A stretch of DNA of 64,000 nt from Aedoeadaptatus coli (GCF_900343085.1 NZ_OPYI01000004.1:62001-126000); one strand, 5' to 3'; counted from the stretch's first letter, positions 1 to 9,360 are shown. Notes: generated from the sequence alone by a model not told the origin. A program made the numbers and translations.

Positions 1-2088
1 GACGCCTTAATCGCCATGGGCTCCGGCGCGGCTTATATCTACGGGATCTACGTGATCTTTCAATTGGCCTACGGCTTCGGCCACGGGGATATGGCCCGCA
101 TCGCCGCCTACGGCCACGAGCTCTACTTCGAATCGGCGGCCACCATCGTGGTCTTAATCGACTTGGGGAAATATTTGGAAGCCAAAGCGAAACACAAGAC
201 CTCCGGGGCCATTCGATCCCTCATGGATCTCACGCCGGAAGTGGCCACGGTCATTAAAGACGGCGTGGAAAGAGAAATTCCCGTGGAAGCCATTGAAATC
301 GGCGACAGAATTTTGCTGAAGCCCGGCGAAAATGTGCCGGTGGACGGCGTGGTGGTGGAAGGCATTTCCTCCGTGGACGAATCTGCCCTTAGCGGCGAGC
401 CCATTCCCGTGGAAAAAACCGCGGGGAGCGACCTTATGGCCGCCACGACAAACGGCCAGGGCCGCCTGATTATGGAAGCGAAGCGTGTAGGCGAAGACAC
501 CACCATCGCAAAAATTATCGCCCTCGTGGACGACGCCAACGCCACGAAAGCGCCGATCTCGAAAATTGCCGACAAAGTGGCAGGGATCTTCGTCCCCATT
601 GTCATCGCCATCGCCTTGGCTACCGGCGGCATTTGGCTGGCTCTCGGAGCGGAACCCGCCTTCGCCTTGAAACTCGCCATCTCCGTACTGGTCATCAGCT
701 GCCCCTGTGCACTGGGTCTCGCGACCCCCGTGGCCATTATGGTCGGTACGGGCAAAGGCGCCAAGGCCGGTGTGCTCTACAAAAGCGCCGAAAGCCTGGA
801 AGTATTGCACCACGTGGAAACGGTGATCTTCGACAAGACCGGCACCATCACGAGGGGCAAGCCCTACGTCACCGACGTGGTGGCCGCGGGCATTTCGGCG
901 GAAGAGCTTTTTGCCACGGCCTACGCCCTGGAAAAGCCCTCGGAGCATCCCTTGGCGGAAGGCGTGATTCGCGCCTACGAAGATAAATACGGAACAGAAA
1001 ATAAATTAAGCCTCGAACATTTTGAAGCTATTCCCGGACGTGGATTGAAGGCCACCTTAAACGGCCAGGTCTATTACGGCGGCAACGAAGCCTTAATGGA
1101 CTCCGTCGGCGCGGATCTTTCCGTGATCCGTGGGCAACTGGAGGTCCTTCTCGCCGAGGGGAAGACGCCACTGTTTTTCGCGAAAGACGATGAATTTATC
1201 GGCCTTATCGCGGCGAAGGATTTGGTGAAGGCCAATTCGAAAACGGCCCTTGAAAAACTCCACGCCGCCGGGAAAAAGCTGGTCATGCTCACCGGCGACA
1301 ACGAAAAGACGGCGAAGGTCATTGCGAAGGACTTGGCCGTCGACCGCGTCCACGCCGGTGTGCTCCCCGACGAAAAAGAAGCCTTTGTGCGTCAGTATCA
1401 GGAAGCGGGGAAAGTGGCCATGGTCGGCGACGGCATCAACGACGCTCCGGCCCTCGCCAGAAGCGACGTGGGCATCGCCATCGGTGCCGGCACGGACATC
1501 GCCATGGAAAGCGCCGACGTGGTCTTAATGCACAGCGATTTAATGGATGTGGTAAGCGCCATGGATCTTTCCAAGGCCACGATTCGAAACATCAAGGAAA
1601 ATCTCTTCTGGGCCTTTTTCTACAATGTGATCTGCATTCCCGTGGCGGCCGGGCTTTTCTACAAGCCCTTCGGCCTCACCCTGAGCCCCATGATCGCGGC
1701 ACTGGCCATGAGCTTCAGCTCCGTTTTTGTCGTGACCAACGCCCTGAGATTAAATTTCCTTTCATTAGAAAAGGCGGAAAGGGAAAATAAAGAGGAATCC
1801 GCCGAGTCAATCAACTTTGCGGAAATTCCCTCTGTAAAATCGAAAGCACATGGGTATAATAAAAAAGAGGAGGCACAAAAAATGGATAAGAAAATTTTAA
1901 AAATCGACGGCATGAGCTGCAATCATTGCGTCGGACGTGTCGACAAAGCGTTAAACGAACTTGACGGCGTGAAGGCGTCGGTAACCTTGGATCCCCAGGA
2001 AGCCGTCGTGGAAGGCGAAAAGCTGGACAGCGCCTTATTAAAAAAAGCAGTGGAAGATGCAGGCTATACAGTCACAGCGGTTGAGTAG
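1..2088 (+). CDS. copA: copper-translocating P-type ATPase, 5' end outside window
   Basis: P1B-type ATPase that exports Cu(I) across the cytoplasmic membrane. The reading frame is open from base 1 (D-A-L-I-A-M-G-S-G-A-A-Y, a normal internal CopA segment), so the start lies upstream of the window. Visible in order: actuator-domain SGE motif, the membrane CPC metal site (bases 700-708, in SCPCALGLATP), the phosphorylation motif DKTGTIT (from base 832), the SEHP motif, TGDN and GDGINDAP, then the last two membrane helices ending at NALRLN. After a linker of about 45 residues the frame continues without a stop into a complete CopZ-like HMA domain with MSCNHC. This C-terminal domain is unusual, and it has its own start signals (see next entries). 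N-terminal HMA domains, if any, cannot be seen. Confidence 0.95.
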   Translation, partial: DALIAMGSGAAYIYGIYVIFQLAYGFGHGDMARIAAYGHELYFESAATIVVLIDLGKYLEAKAKHKTSGAIRSLMDLTPEVATVIKDGVEREIPVEAIEIGDRILLKPGENVPVDGVVVEGISSVDESALSGEPIPVEKTAGSDLMAATTNGQGRLIMEAKRVGEDTTIAKIIALVDDANATKAPISKIADKVAGIFVPIVIAIALATGGIWLALGAEPAFALKLAISVLVISCPCALGLATPVAIMVGTGKGAKAGVLYKSAESLEVLHHVETVIFDKTGTITRGKPYVTDVVAAGISAEELFATAYALEKPSEHPLAEGVIRAYEDKYGTENKLSLEHFEAIPGRGLKATLNGQVYYGGNEALMDSVGADLSVIRGQLEVLLAEGKTPLFFAKDDEFIGLIAAKDLVKANSKTALEKLHAAGKKLVMLTGDNEKTAKVIAKDLAVDRVHAGVLPDEKEAFVRQYQEAGKVAMVGDGINDAPALARSDVGIAIGAGTDIAMESADVVLMHSDLMDVVSAMDLSKATIRNIKENLFWAFFYNVICIPVAAGLFYKPFGLTLSPMIAALAMSFSSVFVVTNALRLNFLSLEKAERENKEESAESINFAEIPSVKSKAHGYNKKEEAQKMDKKILKIDGMSCNHCVGRVDKALNELDGVKASVTLDPQEAVVEGEKLDSALLKKAVEDAGYTVTAVE
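1867..1884 (+). promoter_or_regulatory. internal ribosome binding site and ATG for copZ inside copA
   Basis: GAGGAGG at 1867-1873 lies 8 bases before an ATG at 1882 that is in frame with copA. A perfect TATAAT at 1855-1860 sits just upstream, but no good -35 box is visible at 17 bases. The Shine-Dalgarno is as strong as those of true gene starts nearby. Confidence 0.6.
1882..2088 (+). CDS. copZ: copper chaperone CopZ, nested in frame at the 3' end of copA
   Basis: 68-residue heavy-metal-associated domain, the usual full length of a free CopZ. It starts M-D-K-K-I-L-K-I-D-G and carries the Cu(I)-binding motif MSCNHC (both Cys codons between 1918 and 1929). CopZ passes Cu(I) to CopA. It shares the copA frame and stop codon, so it can be made as the tail of CopA, as a free protein from the internal start at 1882, or both. 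The strong Shine-Dalgarno supports free translation; whether the read-through CopA-CopZ product exists is inference. A simple explanation is that the original copA stop codon was lost. Confidence 0.7.
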   Translation: MDKKILKIDGMSCNHCVGRVDKALNELDGVKASVTLDPQEAVVEGEKLDSALLKKAVEDAGYTVTAVE

Positions 2089-2091
2089 ATG

Positions 2092-2113
2092 AAAGCGCCG
2101 ACGGCGCTTTTTT
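2092..2113 (+). terminator. intrinsic terminator after copA/copZ
   Basis: Eight-base-pair stem AAAGCGCC / GGCGCTTT with a GAC loop, running into a T-tract, starting 3 bases after the copA/copZ stop. Confidence 0.9.
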
Positions 2114-2128
2114 CTGTTAGGAGGAATT

Positions 2129-2338
2129 GTGGCAGAATTTAGATTTGAAATCGTGGAGCACCTCGGCGTCTTGTCCGAAGCGCCCAACGGTTGGAAAAAA
2201 GAATTAAATCGCGTATCCTACAACGGCGCCGATCCGAAATTCGATCTGCGCTCCTGGAACGAGGATCACACGAAAATGAGCAAGGGCATTACCTTGTCTG
2301 TGGACGAATTTGAAGCATTGAGAGAATTGATTAAGTAA
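2129..2338 (+). CDS. YdbC-like PC4-family single-stranded nucleic acid binding protein
   Basis: 69 residues, GTG start at 2129 set by TTAGGAGG at 2116-2123. The sequence (FRFEIVEHLGVLS near the N-terminus, a central W-x-K-E-L-N-x-V-S-Y-N-G strand, and a C-terminal helix with L-S-x-D-E-F-E-A-L) matches the small YdbC/PC4-like family of Firmicutes, whose Lactococcus member binds single-stranded DNA. The cellular role in this organism is unknown. It follows the copA terminator directly and is 11 bases ahead of the dehydrogenase gene, so the two are probably cotranscribed. Confidence 0.75.
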   Translation: MAEFRFEIVEHLGVLSEAPNGWKKELNRVSYNGADPKFDLRSWNEDHTKMSKGITLSVDEFEALRELIK

Positions 2339-2349
2339 GGAAGTGGACC

Positions 2350-3264
2350 ATGGCTAAACTGGGAATTATCGGCGCAGGCCACGTAGGCGAGATCGTCGCC
2401 TACACGCGAGCACTGCGCGGCGGATTTACGCATATTACACTGCACGACATTGACGACAAGCGCCTTGACGGCGTGGTCAGCGATTTGGAAGACGCACAGG
2501 GATTTTATCCCCACAACACCCGCTTTATCGCAGGCACCATCGAGGACGTGGCGGCAAGCGACATGATCGTCGTCTGCGCCGGGCGCATTCCCGAAGACGG
2601 CCAACGGCGAAACGAATACGCCGGCAACTACGCGGATGTGAAGGACTACATTCCGAAGGTCATGGCGGCGGGCTTTAAAGGCATTTTCGTCGTGGTCACC
2701 AATCCCTGCGACGCCATCGCCTACCGCGTGTGGGAACTTTCCGGCCTCGACGCTGCCCGCGTCATCGGAAGCGGCACGGCATTGGATTCGGAACGAAGCC
2801 GCACCATTTTGGCACGAGAATTTAACGTGAGCCCGAACAATGTGCACAGCATGATGCTGGGCGAACACGGGGACAGCCAATTTTTGCCCTACTCCCAAGT
2901 GACGGTCAACGACATTCCCCTGAAGCGGTATTTGGAAGAACACGACCTCACATTGGACCGGTCGGAAATTGAAAAATCCGTGGTCTATCGCGGCCACCGC
3001 GCCTTCTTCGGCAAAGGCTCCACCCAATACGGCATCGCCAACACGGTGAACACCATTTTAGACGCCGTGCTTTACGACGAAAATAAGATCCTGCAAGTCT
3101 CCGCCCTTCACAATGGCGAATACGGCGTAGAAGACGTGTACGTCTCCACGCCCTGCGTCATCGGCAAAGACGGCATCGAAGAAATCGTCGAGCTGGAATT
3201 AACCGATGAAGAGCGAAAGAAATACACCGACAGCGCCGAAATGATCCGCAGCTACCTGGTATGA
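2350..3264 (+). CDS. L-lactate/malate-family 2-hydroxyacid dehydrogenase
   Basis: 304 residues, NAD-dependent oxidoreductase of the LDH/MDH family interconverting a 2-oxoacid and an L-2-hydroxyacid. Seen: Rossmann motif GAGHVG (residues 8-13), the LD-x-x-R motif (LDSER, matching Asp168 and Arg171 of LDH) and GEHGDS with the catalytic His. The substrate loop reads CAGRIPEDGQRR: where LDH has Gln102 and MDH has Arg102 my alignment puts Pro, so the substrate is open. Lactate is the default guess; hydroxyisocaproate-type substrates are possible. Its stop overlaps the next start by 4 bases (ATGA). Confidence 0.8.
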   Translation: MAKLGIIGAGHVGEIVAYTRALRGGFTHITLHDIDDKRLDGVVSDLEDAQGFYPHNTRFIAGTIEDVAASDMIVVCAGRIPEDGQRRNEYAGNYADVKDYIPKVMAAGFKGIFVVVTNPCDAIAYRVWELSGLDAARVIGSGTALDSERSRTILAREFNVSPNNVHSMMLGEHGDSQFLPYSQVTVNDIPLKRYLEEHDLTLDRSEIEKSVVYRGHRAFFGKGSTQYGIANTVNTILDAVLYDENKILQVSALHNGEYGVEDVYVSTPCVIGKDGIEEIVELELTDEERKKYTDSAEMIRSYLV

Positions 3265-3653
3265 GGGAATTGAAAAACGCCTTTCGCCGCTTTATGGCCA
3301 ATCGCTACGGTTGGGACGAGCTGAACACCCTGTTGTTCGTGGCGTCCTTTCTCTTGCGTCTGGCGGGGAGCTACTACGGCAATGGTTATTGGTCCCGGGG
3401 CGCCCTCGTGCTCCTGTTTATGGTGATTTTTCGCGCCTACTCCCGGGAGCGGGGCAAGCGCCGAAAAGAAAACGGGGCCTTTCTAAACGCCATTCGCCCG
3501 GTGAGGCGTCTTATGAGGCGGCTGAAGGATGTGCGCCATTATCGCTACATCCACTGCCCCTCTTGCAACAAAACCGCCCGCCTGCCTCGAGGCGCGGGCA
3601 AAGTAAAAGTCACCTGTCCCTACTGCCATTTTGTCTATGAACGCAGAGTCTAG
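3261..3653 (+). CDS. small membrane protein with C-terminal zinc ribbon
   Basis: 130 residues of unknown function. One or two hydrophobic segments lie at about residues 22-37 and 46-58, followed by a very basic stretch rich in Arg and Lys, then a C-terminal zinc ribbon with two C-x2-C pairs (CPSC and CPYC). The layout suggests a membrane-anchored protein with a cytoplasmic nucleic-acid- or protein-binding ribbon, but that is inference. It is translationally coupled to the dehydrogenase gene (ATGA overlap), so both are made together. Confidence 0.7.
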   Translation: MRELKNAFRRFMANRYGWDELNTLLFVASFLLRLAGSYYGNGYWSRGALVLLFMVIFRAYSRERGKRRKENGAFLNAIRPVRRLMRRLKDVRHYRYIHCPSCNKTARLPRGAGKVKVTCPYCHFVYERRV

Positions 3654-3706
3654 GGGCCAAAGGGCGGGAAATTCGGCGGCTCGTCGCGATTTTTTGCCCG
3701 AAACTG

Positions 3707-3733
3707 TTGATTTTAATGCCCTTATGGTATAAT
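3707..3733 (+). promoter_or_regulatory. promoter of trigger factor gene
   Basis: TTGATT at 3707-3712 and TATAAT at 3728-3733 with a 15-base spacer. The -10 is of the extended type (TGG directly before TATAAT), which can make up for the short spacer. Confidence 0.55.
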
Positions 3734-3763
3734 GCTTTAGATATAAATTATGGAGGGATAAGG

Positions 3764-5098
3764 ATGACAGAGATCAAAAAGCAAGAAAAGAATAAAGTTT
3801 ATTTCGACCTGACGGTTCCCCACGAGGAAATCAAAGAAGCGGAGTCGAGAGTTTATAAACGCAACAAAAATTACTTCAACGTACCGGGATTCCGCAAGGG
3901 CCACGCGCCGAAGAAAATCATCGAACAATTCTACGGCAGCGGTATTTTCTTTGAAGATGCGCTCAACGAAGTGCTTCCGAAGATCTACCAAGATGCTCTG
4001 GAAGAATTGGAACTCGAAGTCATCGACCAACCGGAAATCGACATCGACGAAGAAAACTTCGATCGCAGCAAGGATTTAATCGTCGAAGTCAGCGTTGAAA
4101 TTAAGCCGGAAGTGGTTTTAGGCGACTACAAGGGCCTTGAAATCGAAGCCGTTCCCGACGAAGTTTCCGACGAAATGATCGAAAACGAAATCGACAAGCA
4201 ACGCCACTTAAACGCGCGCCACATTAATATCGACGACCGCGCCGCCGAAGACGGCGACAAAGTCAATATCGACTTCGAAGGCAAAGTCGACGGCGAAGCC
4301 TTTGAAGGCGGAAGCGCCGAAGACCAAGAACTGGAACTCGGCAGCGGCAGCTTTATCCCGGGCTTTGAAGAAGGCATCGTCGGCCATGAAATCGGCGAAA
4401 CCTTCGACATCGATGTAAGCTTCCCGGAAGATTACTTTAACGAAGACTTAAAGGGCAAAGATGCCGTCTTTACCATTACCTTAAATTCCATCGCCGTGGA
4501 AGAATTGCCGGAAGTGGACGATGAGTTCATTAAAGACATTTCCGAATTCGACACCGTGGACGAATACAAGGCGGATCTGAAGAAACAAAAGACCGAAGAA
4601 GTTGAAGCCAACGCGAAAAACATCCGCATGGACCGCGCACTGGAAGCCGCTGCGGCAAATGCCAAAGTGGACGTGCCGGAAGTTATGGTCAACAACGCCA
4701 TCGACGAACAAATCCGCAACATGGACAACAACATGCGCAGCCAAGGCCTGCAACTGGAACAATACCTGCAAATGCTTGGCCAAAGCTTAGACGACTTCAA
4801 AGATTCCATGCGTCCCGACGCGGAAAAAGAAGTGTTGAAATCCTTGGTTCTTGAAGCCATCGTCGAAGCGGAAAAATTCGAAATCACCGACGACGAAGTG
4901 GAAGCTTACGCCAGAGAAATGTCCGAACGCTACTTCAAAGGCGACGAAGACAAACAGGAAGAAATGATCAAGACCATGATGGAATCCAACAAGGACCTCA
5001 TGAAGTCTGACTTGGAACGCAAAAAAGCCGTGGAACTTCTCGTGGACAATGCGAAAGAAGTGGAAGGCTTAAATAAAGACGAAAGCGAAGAAGCATAA
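3764..5098 (+). CDS. tig: trigger factor, ribosome-bound chaperone and prolyl isomerase
   Basis: 444 residues. Binds the ribosome exit tunnel and folds nascent chains. The start at 3764 (M-T-E-I-K-K) follows GGAGGGATAAGG; an in-frame ATG further upstream lies inside the promoter and is not used. Seen: the ribosome-docking signature GFRKGHAPK at about residues 44-52, the FKBP-type isomerase domain at roughly 150-240 ([16 protein letters not shown], then [16 protein letters not shown]) and a long acidic, helical C-terminal chaperone arm. Length is normal for the family. First gene of the quality-control cluster with clpP and clpX. Confidence 0.96.
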   Translation: MTEIKKQEKNKVYFDLTVPHEEIKEAESRVYKRNKNYFNVPGFRKGHAPKKIIEQFYGSGIFFEDALNEVLPKIYQDALEELELEVIDQPEIDIDEENFDRSKDLIVEVSVEIKPEVVLGDYKGLEIEAVPDEVSDEMIENEIDKQRHLNARHINIDDRAAEDGDKVNIDFEGKVDGEAFEGGSAEDQELELGSGSFIPGFEEGIVGHEIGETFDIDVSFPEDYFNEDLKGKDAVFTITLNSIAVEELPEVDDEFIKDISEFDTVDEYKADLKKQKTEEVEANAKNIRMDRALEAAAANAKVDVPEVMVNNAIDEQIRNMDNNMRSQGLQLEQYLQMLGQSLDDFKDSMRPDAEKEVLKSLVLEAIVEAEKFEITDDEVEAYAREMSERYFKGDEDKQEEMIKTMMESNKDLMKSDLERKKAVELLVDNAKEVEGLNKDESEEA

Positions 5099-5126
5099 GA
5101 GGCTGCACGAGCCTCGAAAAGGAGGC
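5099..5126 (+). promoter_or_regulatory. two mutually exclusive hairpins before clpP
   Basis: GAGGCT (5099-5104) can pair with AGCCTC (5110-5115). The same GCCTC (5111-5115) can instead pair with GAGGC (5122-5126), which contains the clpP Shine-Dalgarno. There is no T-tract, so it is not a terminator. The first hairpin would leave the ribosome site free, the second would hide it. Pairing is seen in the sequence; a regulatory role is inference. Confidence 0.4.
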
Positions 5127-5132
5127 ATAAGT

Positions 5133-5717
5133 ATGGCACTGGTACCCATGGTCGTGGAACAAACCAATCGCGGCGAAAGAAGCTACGATATTTATTCCCG
5201 ACTCTTAAAAGACCGGATTATCTTTTTAACCGGCGAAGTAAACGATCAAATGGCGGATTTAATCGTCGCCCAATTGCTGTTTTTGGAATCGGAAGATCCG
5301 GACAAGGACATTCAAATCTATATTAACTCCCCCGGCGGTTCCGTGAGCGCGGGCTTTGCCATCTACGACACGATGCAATACATTAAGCCCGACGTCTCCA
5401 CCATCTGCGTGGGCCTCGCCGCATCCATGGGCGCGTTTCTGCTCCTGGCCGGCGAAAAGGGCAAGCGCTACGCCCTTCCCAATGCGGACATTATGATCCA
5501 CCAACCCCTGGGCGGCGCCCAAGGCCAGGCATCGGACATTCAAATTCACGCGGAAAAAATCTTAAAGACCCGCAAGCAATTAAACGCCATTATCGCCGAG
5601 CGCACCGGCCAAACCCTGAAAAAGGTGGAAAAGGACACGGATCGCGACTTCTTTATGTCGGCGGAAGAGGCGAAAGCTTACGGTATCATCGACGATGTGA
5701 TCGTCAAACGTAAATAG
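5133..5717 (+). CDS. clpP: ATP-dependent Clp protease proteolytic subunit
   Basis: 194 residues, serine peptidase that forms the 14-mer chamber of ClpXP. Catalytic triad at canonical places: Ser98 in GLAASMGAF, His123 in MIHQPLGG and Asp172 in TDRDFFM. Start at 5133 after AAGGAGG (5119-5125). It lies 34 bases downstream of tig and 11 bases upstream of clpX, so an operon is very likely. No CIRCE or CtsR-type heat-shock site was recognised upstream. Confidence 0.97.
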   Translation: MALVPMVVEQTNRGERSYDIYSRLLKDRIIFLTGEVNDQMADLIVAQLLFLESEDPDKDIQIYINSPGGSVSAGFAIYDTMQYIKPDVSTICVGLAASMGAFLLLAGEKGKRYALPNADIMIHQPLGGAQGQASDIQIHAEKILKTRKQLNAIIAERTGQTLKKVEKDTDRDFFMSAEEAKAYGIIDDVIVKRK

Positions 5718-5728
5718 TTAGGAGCATC

Positions 5729-6985
5729 ATGACAGAAGAAAAAAAAGATCAGCGCTGCTCGTTTTGCGGCAAGTCCAAAGATCAGGTACAAAAACTGATC
5801 CAAGGACCCGACGCCTATATTTGCGACGAATGCATTCACTTGTGCGAAGATATTTTAAGACAGGAAATGGCGCCGAAAGAGGCGGTTGCTTCCGACCACC
5901 TGCCCACGCCGGCGGAAATTAAGGCGACCCTAGACGACTACGTCATTCGCCAGGAAAGCGCCAAGCGCGCCCTGGCCGTGGCCGTTTACAATCACTACAA
6001 GCGCATTCGCACCCAAGAAGCCGGCATTGGCGACGACAGTGTTGAAATTCAGAAGAGCAATATTTTAATGGTGGGCCCCACGGGCAGCGGCAAAACCCTC
6101 TTGGCGCAAACCATGGCCCGCATCCTGGATGTGCCCTTTGCCATCGCCGATGCCACCTCCCTTACCGAGGCGGGCTACGTCGGCGAAGATGTGGAAAATA
6201 TTATTCTGAAGCTGATTCAGGCGGCGGATTACGACATCGAAGCGGCCGAAAGAGGCATCATCTATGTGGACGAAATCGACAAGATCGCCCGCAAATCGGA
6301 AAATGTCTCCATTACCCGCGACGTGAGCGGCGAAGGGGTGCAACAGGCCCTTTTAAAACTCATCGAAGGCACGGAGGCCAATGTTCCGCCCCAAGGGGGC
6401 AGAAAGCATCCGAATCAGGAATTTATTCAAGTGGATACGTCCAATATCCTCTTCATCTTAGGCGGCGCCTTCGATTCGTTGGATAAAATCATCGAAGCCC
6501 GCTTAGGAAAAGGCGGCATCGGCTTCGGCACGGAAATCAAACGGAGCAAGCACGACGAGATCAACCTTCTTGAAGAACTGGAAGGGGAAGATCTCTTAAA
6601 GTACGGCTTGATCCCGGAATTTATCGGCCGTTTGCCCGTCACCGTCACCTTGGAGGAGCTGGACAAAGACGCGTTGGTTCACATTTTGACCCAACCGAAA
6701 AACGCCATCGTGAAACAGTACAAGGCCCTCTTCGCCGTGGACGGCGTGGAACTGGAATTCGAAGATGACGCTTTAGACGCCATTGCGGAAAAAGCCATCA
6801 AGAAGAAATCCGGCGCCCGCGGCCTGAGAGGTACCATCGAAGAGATCATGATGGACACCATGTTCGAAATTCCTTCCATGGACGACGTGAAACGCGTCGT
6901 CGTCACCAAGGCCAGCGTCGAAGGAGACGAAGACCCGATCATGGAAAGAGACGAGCCCTTGAAAAAGATCTCGTCGGATCAATAA
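5729..6985 (+). CDS. clpX: ATP-dependent Clp protease ATP-binding subunit ClpX
   Basis: 418 residues, AAA+ unfoldase that feeds substrates to ClpP. Seen: N-terminal zinc-binding domain with Cys10, Cys13, Cys32 and Cys35; Walker A GPTGSGKT at 116-123; pore loop GYVG at 148-151; Walker B around YVDE at 178-181; and the sensor-2 motif GARGLR near the C-terminus. Length and domain order are typical. A terminator follows, ending the tig-clpP-clpX unit. Confidence 0.97.
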   Translation: MTEEKKDQRCSFCGKSKDQVQKLIQGPDAYICDECIHLCEDILRQEMAPKEAVASDHLPTPAEIKATLDDYVIRQESAKRALAVAVYNHYKRIRTQEAGIGDDSVEIQKSNILMVGPTGSGKTLLAQTMARILDVPFAIADATSLTEAGYVGEDVENIILKLIQAADYDIEAAERGIIYVDEIDKIARKSENVSITRDVSGEGVQQALLKLIEGTEANVPPQGGRKHPNQEFIQVDTSNILFILGGAFDSLDKIIEARLGKGGIGFGTEIKRSKHDEINLLEELEGEDLLKYGLIPEFIGRLPVTVTLEELDKDALVHILTQPKNAIVKQYKALFAVDGVELEFEDDALDAIAEKAIKKKSGARGLRGTIEEIMMDTMFEIPSMDDVKRVVVTKASVEGDEDPIMERDEPLKKISSDQ

Positions 6986-6989
6986 GCGA

Positions 6990-7014
6990 AAGGCTCACCC
7001 AGGTGGGCCTTTTT
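6990..7014 (+). terminator. intrinsic terminator after clpX
   Basis: Stem AAGGCTCACC / GGTGGGCCTT (one G-T pair) with a two-base CA loop region, followed by TTTTT, between clpX and lon. Confidence 0.85.
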
Positions 7015-7029
7015 ATATAAGGAGAAACT

Positions 7030-9360
7030 ATGGCAATAAAAACGGAAAACGGAAATTTTCCCCTTTTGGCCCTAAGGGATATGGTCATTTTGCCCCATGT
7101 CATCACCCATTTTGACGCGGCGAGAAAGCCGTCGGTGGCGGCCATCGAGCGGGCGGACGGATCCGACGGCTATATCTTTGTGGTGACACAGAGAGATCCT
7201 GAAGTGGAAGAGCCCGAAGCCGAAGATCTTTACGAGACGGGCACCATTTGTAAAATCAATCAGATCCTGCGCCTGCCCGGCGGCATCGTACGGGTGCTCG
7301 TGAAAGGCGTGGCCCGGGGCGTGATTCAGTCGGTGGACACCACAGGCAAGTGGATGGAAGCCGATGTGGTGCGCTACGACGATATCGAAGAAACTATGGA
7401 GCCGGAGCTCGAGGCACTTTTGCGCCTCACGGAAGACGACCTGGACGAGTACATCGAAAAGAACAACAAGATCTACCCGGGCCTTTTGGATTCGGTGATT
7501 AACTACGACTCGCCCCAGGCCTTCGCCGACACCGTGGCGGGCTACGTCAATATGAAGGCGGAAGACGCCCAAAGCATTCTCGATGCCATGGACGTGAAGG
7601 AGCGGCTCACCCGTCTGCACAGCATTTTAATGCGGGAAAATGAGCTCTTGCGTATTTCCAACGCCATCGACGACAAGGTGAAACATTCCATTAACGAAAA
7701 TCAAAAGGAATACTTCCTGAAAGAGCAGATGCGCGTCATTCAAAAGGAACTCACCGGGGAAGAAGAAGAGGAAGTGGCGGAATATCGCCGCCGCCTGGAA
7801 GAGAAGGCCCTTCCCGAAGCGGTGCGGGAAAAGGCGGAGAAAGAGCTCAAGAAGCTGGAGCGCATGAACGCCGCCTCGCCGGAGTACGCGGGCCAGACCA
7901 ATTACCTGGACTGGATTTTGGACCTGCCCTGGTGCGACGAAGCGGAAGAAGAACACAGTTTAAAAGAAGCCCGCAAGATTTTAGACGAGGCCCACTACGG
8001 CTTAAAGGACATTAAAGAGCGGATTTTGGAATTTATCGCCCTGAGGAAGAAATCCCCGGACGCCAAGTCGCCGATCCTCTGCCTCGTCGGCCCGCCGGGC
8101 GTGGGCAAGACCAGCATCGCCGCCTCCGTGGCGGAAGCGCTGAATAAGCCCTATGTGCGCATGAGTTTGGGCGGTATGACCGACGAAAACGAAATTCGCG
8201 GCCACCGCAGAACCTATGTGGGCGCCATGCCCGGCCGCGTCATCAGTCTGATGAAAGAGGCGAAGAAAAACAATCCCCTCTTCCTTCTCGATGAAATCGA
8301 CAAAGTGGGCAACGACTACCGAGGCGATCCGGCGTCGGGTCTCTTGGAAGTCCTGGATCCGGCGCAAAACAACAGCTTCACCGACCGGTTTTTGGAAATT
8401 CCCTTCGACCTGTCGAAAGTCTTTTTCATCACCACGGCCAACACCACCAAAACCATTCCGGCGCCCCTTTTGGACCGCATGGAGATCATCACCATCGGCG
8501 GCTACACCCCCGAGGAGAAAAAGGAAATCGCCAAGCGCCATCTGTGGCCCAAGCATTTAAAGGATGTGGGATACAGCGCCGAGGACATGACCATTTCCGA
8601 CAATGCCATCGACACCATGATCGAAAACTACACGAAAGAAGCCGGCGTCCGCATGTTGGACAAGGAGCTGGCGAAAATCGTGCGCAAGGTGAATTTGGAA
8701 TTTTTGGAAACGGGCAAGAAAAGGGCTCACATTACCAATCGCAATCTGAACAAATATCTGGGCGAGAAAAAGGCCCTGGAAAAGGACATCGAAGAGGAAG
8801 ACCTCATCGGCTACGTCAACGGCCTGGCCTGGACGGCGGTGGGCGGCGTGCTTTTGGGCATCGAAGTGAATATCGTGCCGGGCAAAGGCAAGATTCAACT
8901 CACCGGCCAACTGGGCAATGTCATGAGGGAATCGGCGCAGGCGGCCCTCACCTATATTTGGAGCGTGGAAGAAAAATTAGGCCTTCCCGAAGACTTTAAG
9001 GACAAACACGACATCCACATTCACGTCCCCGACGGCGCCACGCCGAAAGACGGCCCCTCCGCAGGCATTGCCATGACCACGGCCCTGTACTCCGCCATGG
9101 CGAAAATTCCCGTGAATCGCTTCGTGGCCATGACCGGCGAAGTGACCCTACGCGGCCGCGTGCTTCCCATCGGCGGGCTCAAGGAGAAGCTTCTCGCCGC
9201 GCAACGGGCCGGCGTGAAAACCGTCCTCGTGCCCAAGGCGAATCTCAGGGACTTAAAGGACATGGATTCTCCCTCCATTAAGAAACTCAACGTCATCGGC
9301 GTGGAGCACATGGATGAAGTATTGAAAGAGGCGATGGTACGTGAAGATACGTCAGTGTGA
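7030..9360 (+). CDS. lon: ATP-dependent protease Lon
   Basis: 776 residues, homo-hexameric AAA+ serine protease that removes damaged and regulatory proteins. Order seen: N-terminal substrate-binding domain, coiled-coil middle (about 190-285, rich in Glu/Lys/Arg), Walker A GPPGVGKT at 354-361, Walker B in FLLDEIDK, and the C-terminal protease domain with the Ser-Lys dyad Ser677 (DGPSAG) and Lys718 (GGLKEKL). Start at 7030 follows AAGGAGAAACT. Its 3' end overlaps ysxC by 20 bases, an arrangement common in Firmicutes. Confidence 0.97.
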   Translation: MAIKTENGNFPLLALRDMVILPHVITHFDAARKPSVAAIERADGSDGYIFVVTQRDPEVEEPEAEDLYETGTICKINQILRLPGGIVRVLVKGVARGVIQSVDTTGKWMEADVVRYDDIEETMEPELEALLRLTEDDLDEYIEKNNKIYPGLLDSVINYDSPQAFADTVAGYVNMKAEDAQSILDAMDVKERLTRLHSILMRENELLRISNAIDDKVKHSINENQKEYFLKEQMRVIQKELTGEEEEEVAEYRRRLEEKALPEAVREKAEKELKKLERMNAASPEYAGQTNYLDWILDLPWCDEAEEEHSLKEARKILDEAHYGLKDIKERILEFIALRKKSPDAKSPILCLVGPPGVGKTSIAASVAEALNKPYVRMSLGGMTDENEIRGHRRTYVGAMPGRVISLMKEAKKNNPLFLLDEIDKVGNDYRGDPASGLLEVLDPAQNNSFTDRFLEIPFDLSKVFFITTANTTKTIPAPLLDRMEIITIGGYTPEEKKEIAKRHLWPKHLKDVGYSAEDMTISDNAIDTMIENYTKEAGVRMLDKELAKIVRKVNLEFLETGKKRAHITNRNLNKYLGEKKALEKDIEEEDLIGYVNGLAWTAVGGVLLGIEVNIVPGKGKIQLTGQLGNVMRESAQAALTYIWSVEEKLGLPEDFKDKHDIHIHVPDGATPKDGPSAGIAMTTALYSAMAKIPVNRFVAMTGEVTLRGRVLPIGGLKEKLLAAQRAGVKTVLVPKANLRDLKDMDSPSIKKLNVIGVEHMDEVLKEAMVREDTSV

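Noticed and set aside
154-948. 264-codon open frame on the reverse strand of copA
   Set aside because: It lies fully opposite well-conserved copA, has His/Gly/Phe-rich composition typical of antisense frames in G+C-rich genes, and no ribosome site. The same applies to long reverse frames at 14221-15033, 56961-57911 and 47472-48062.
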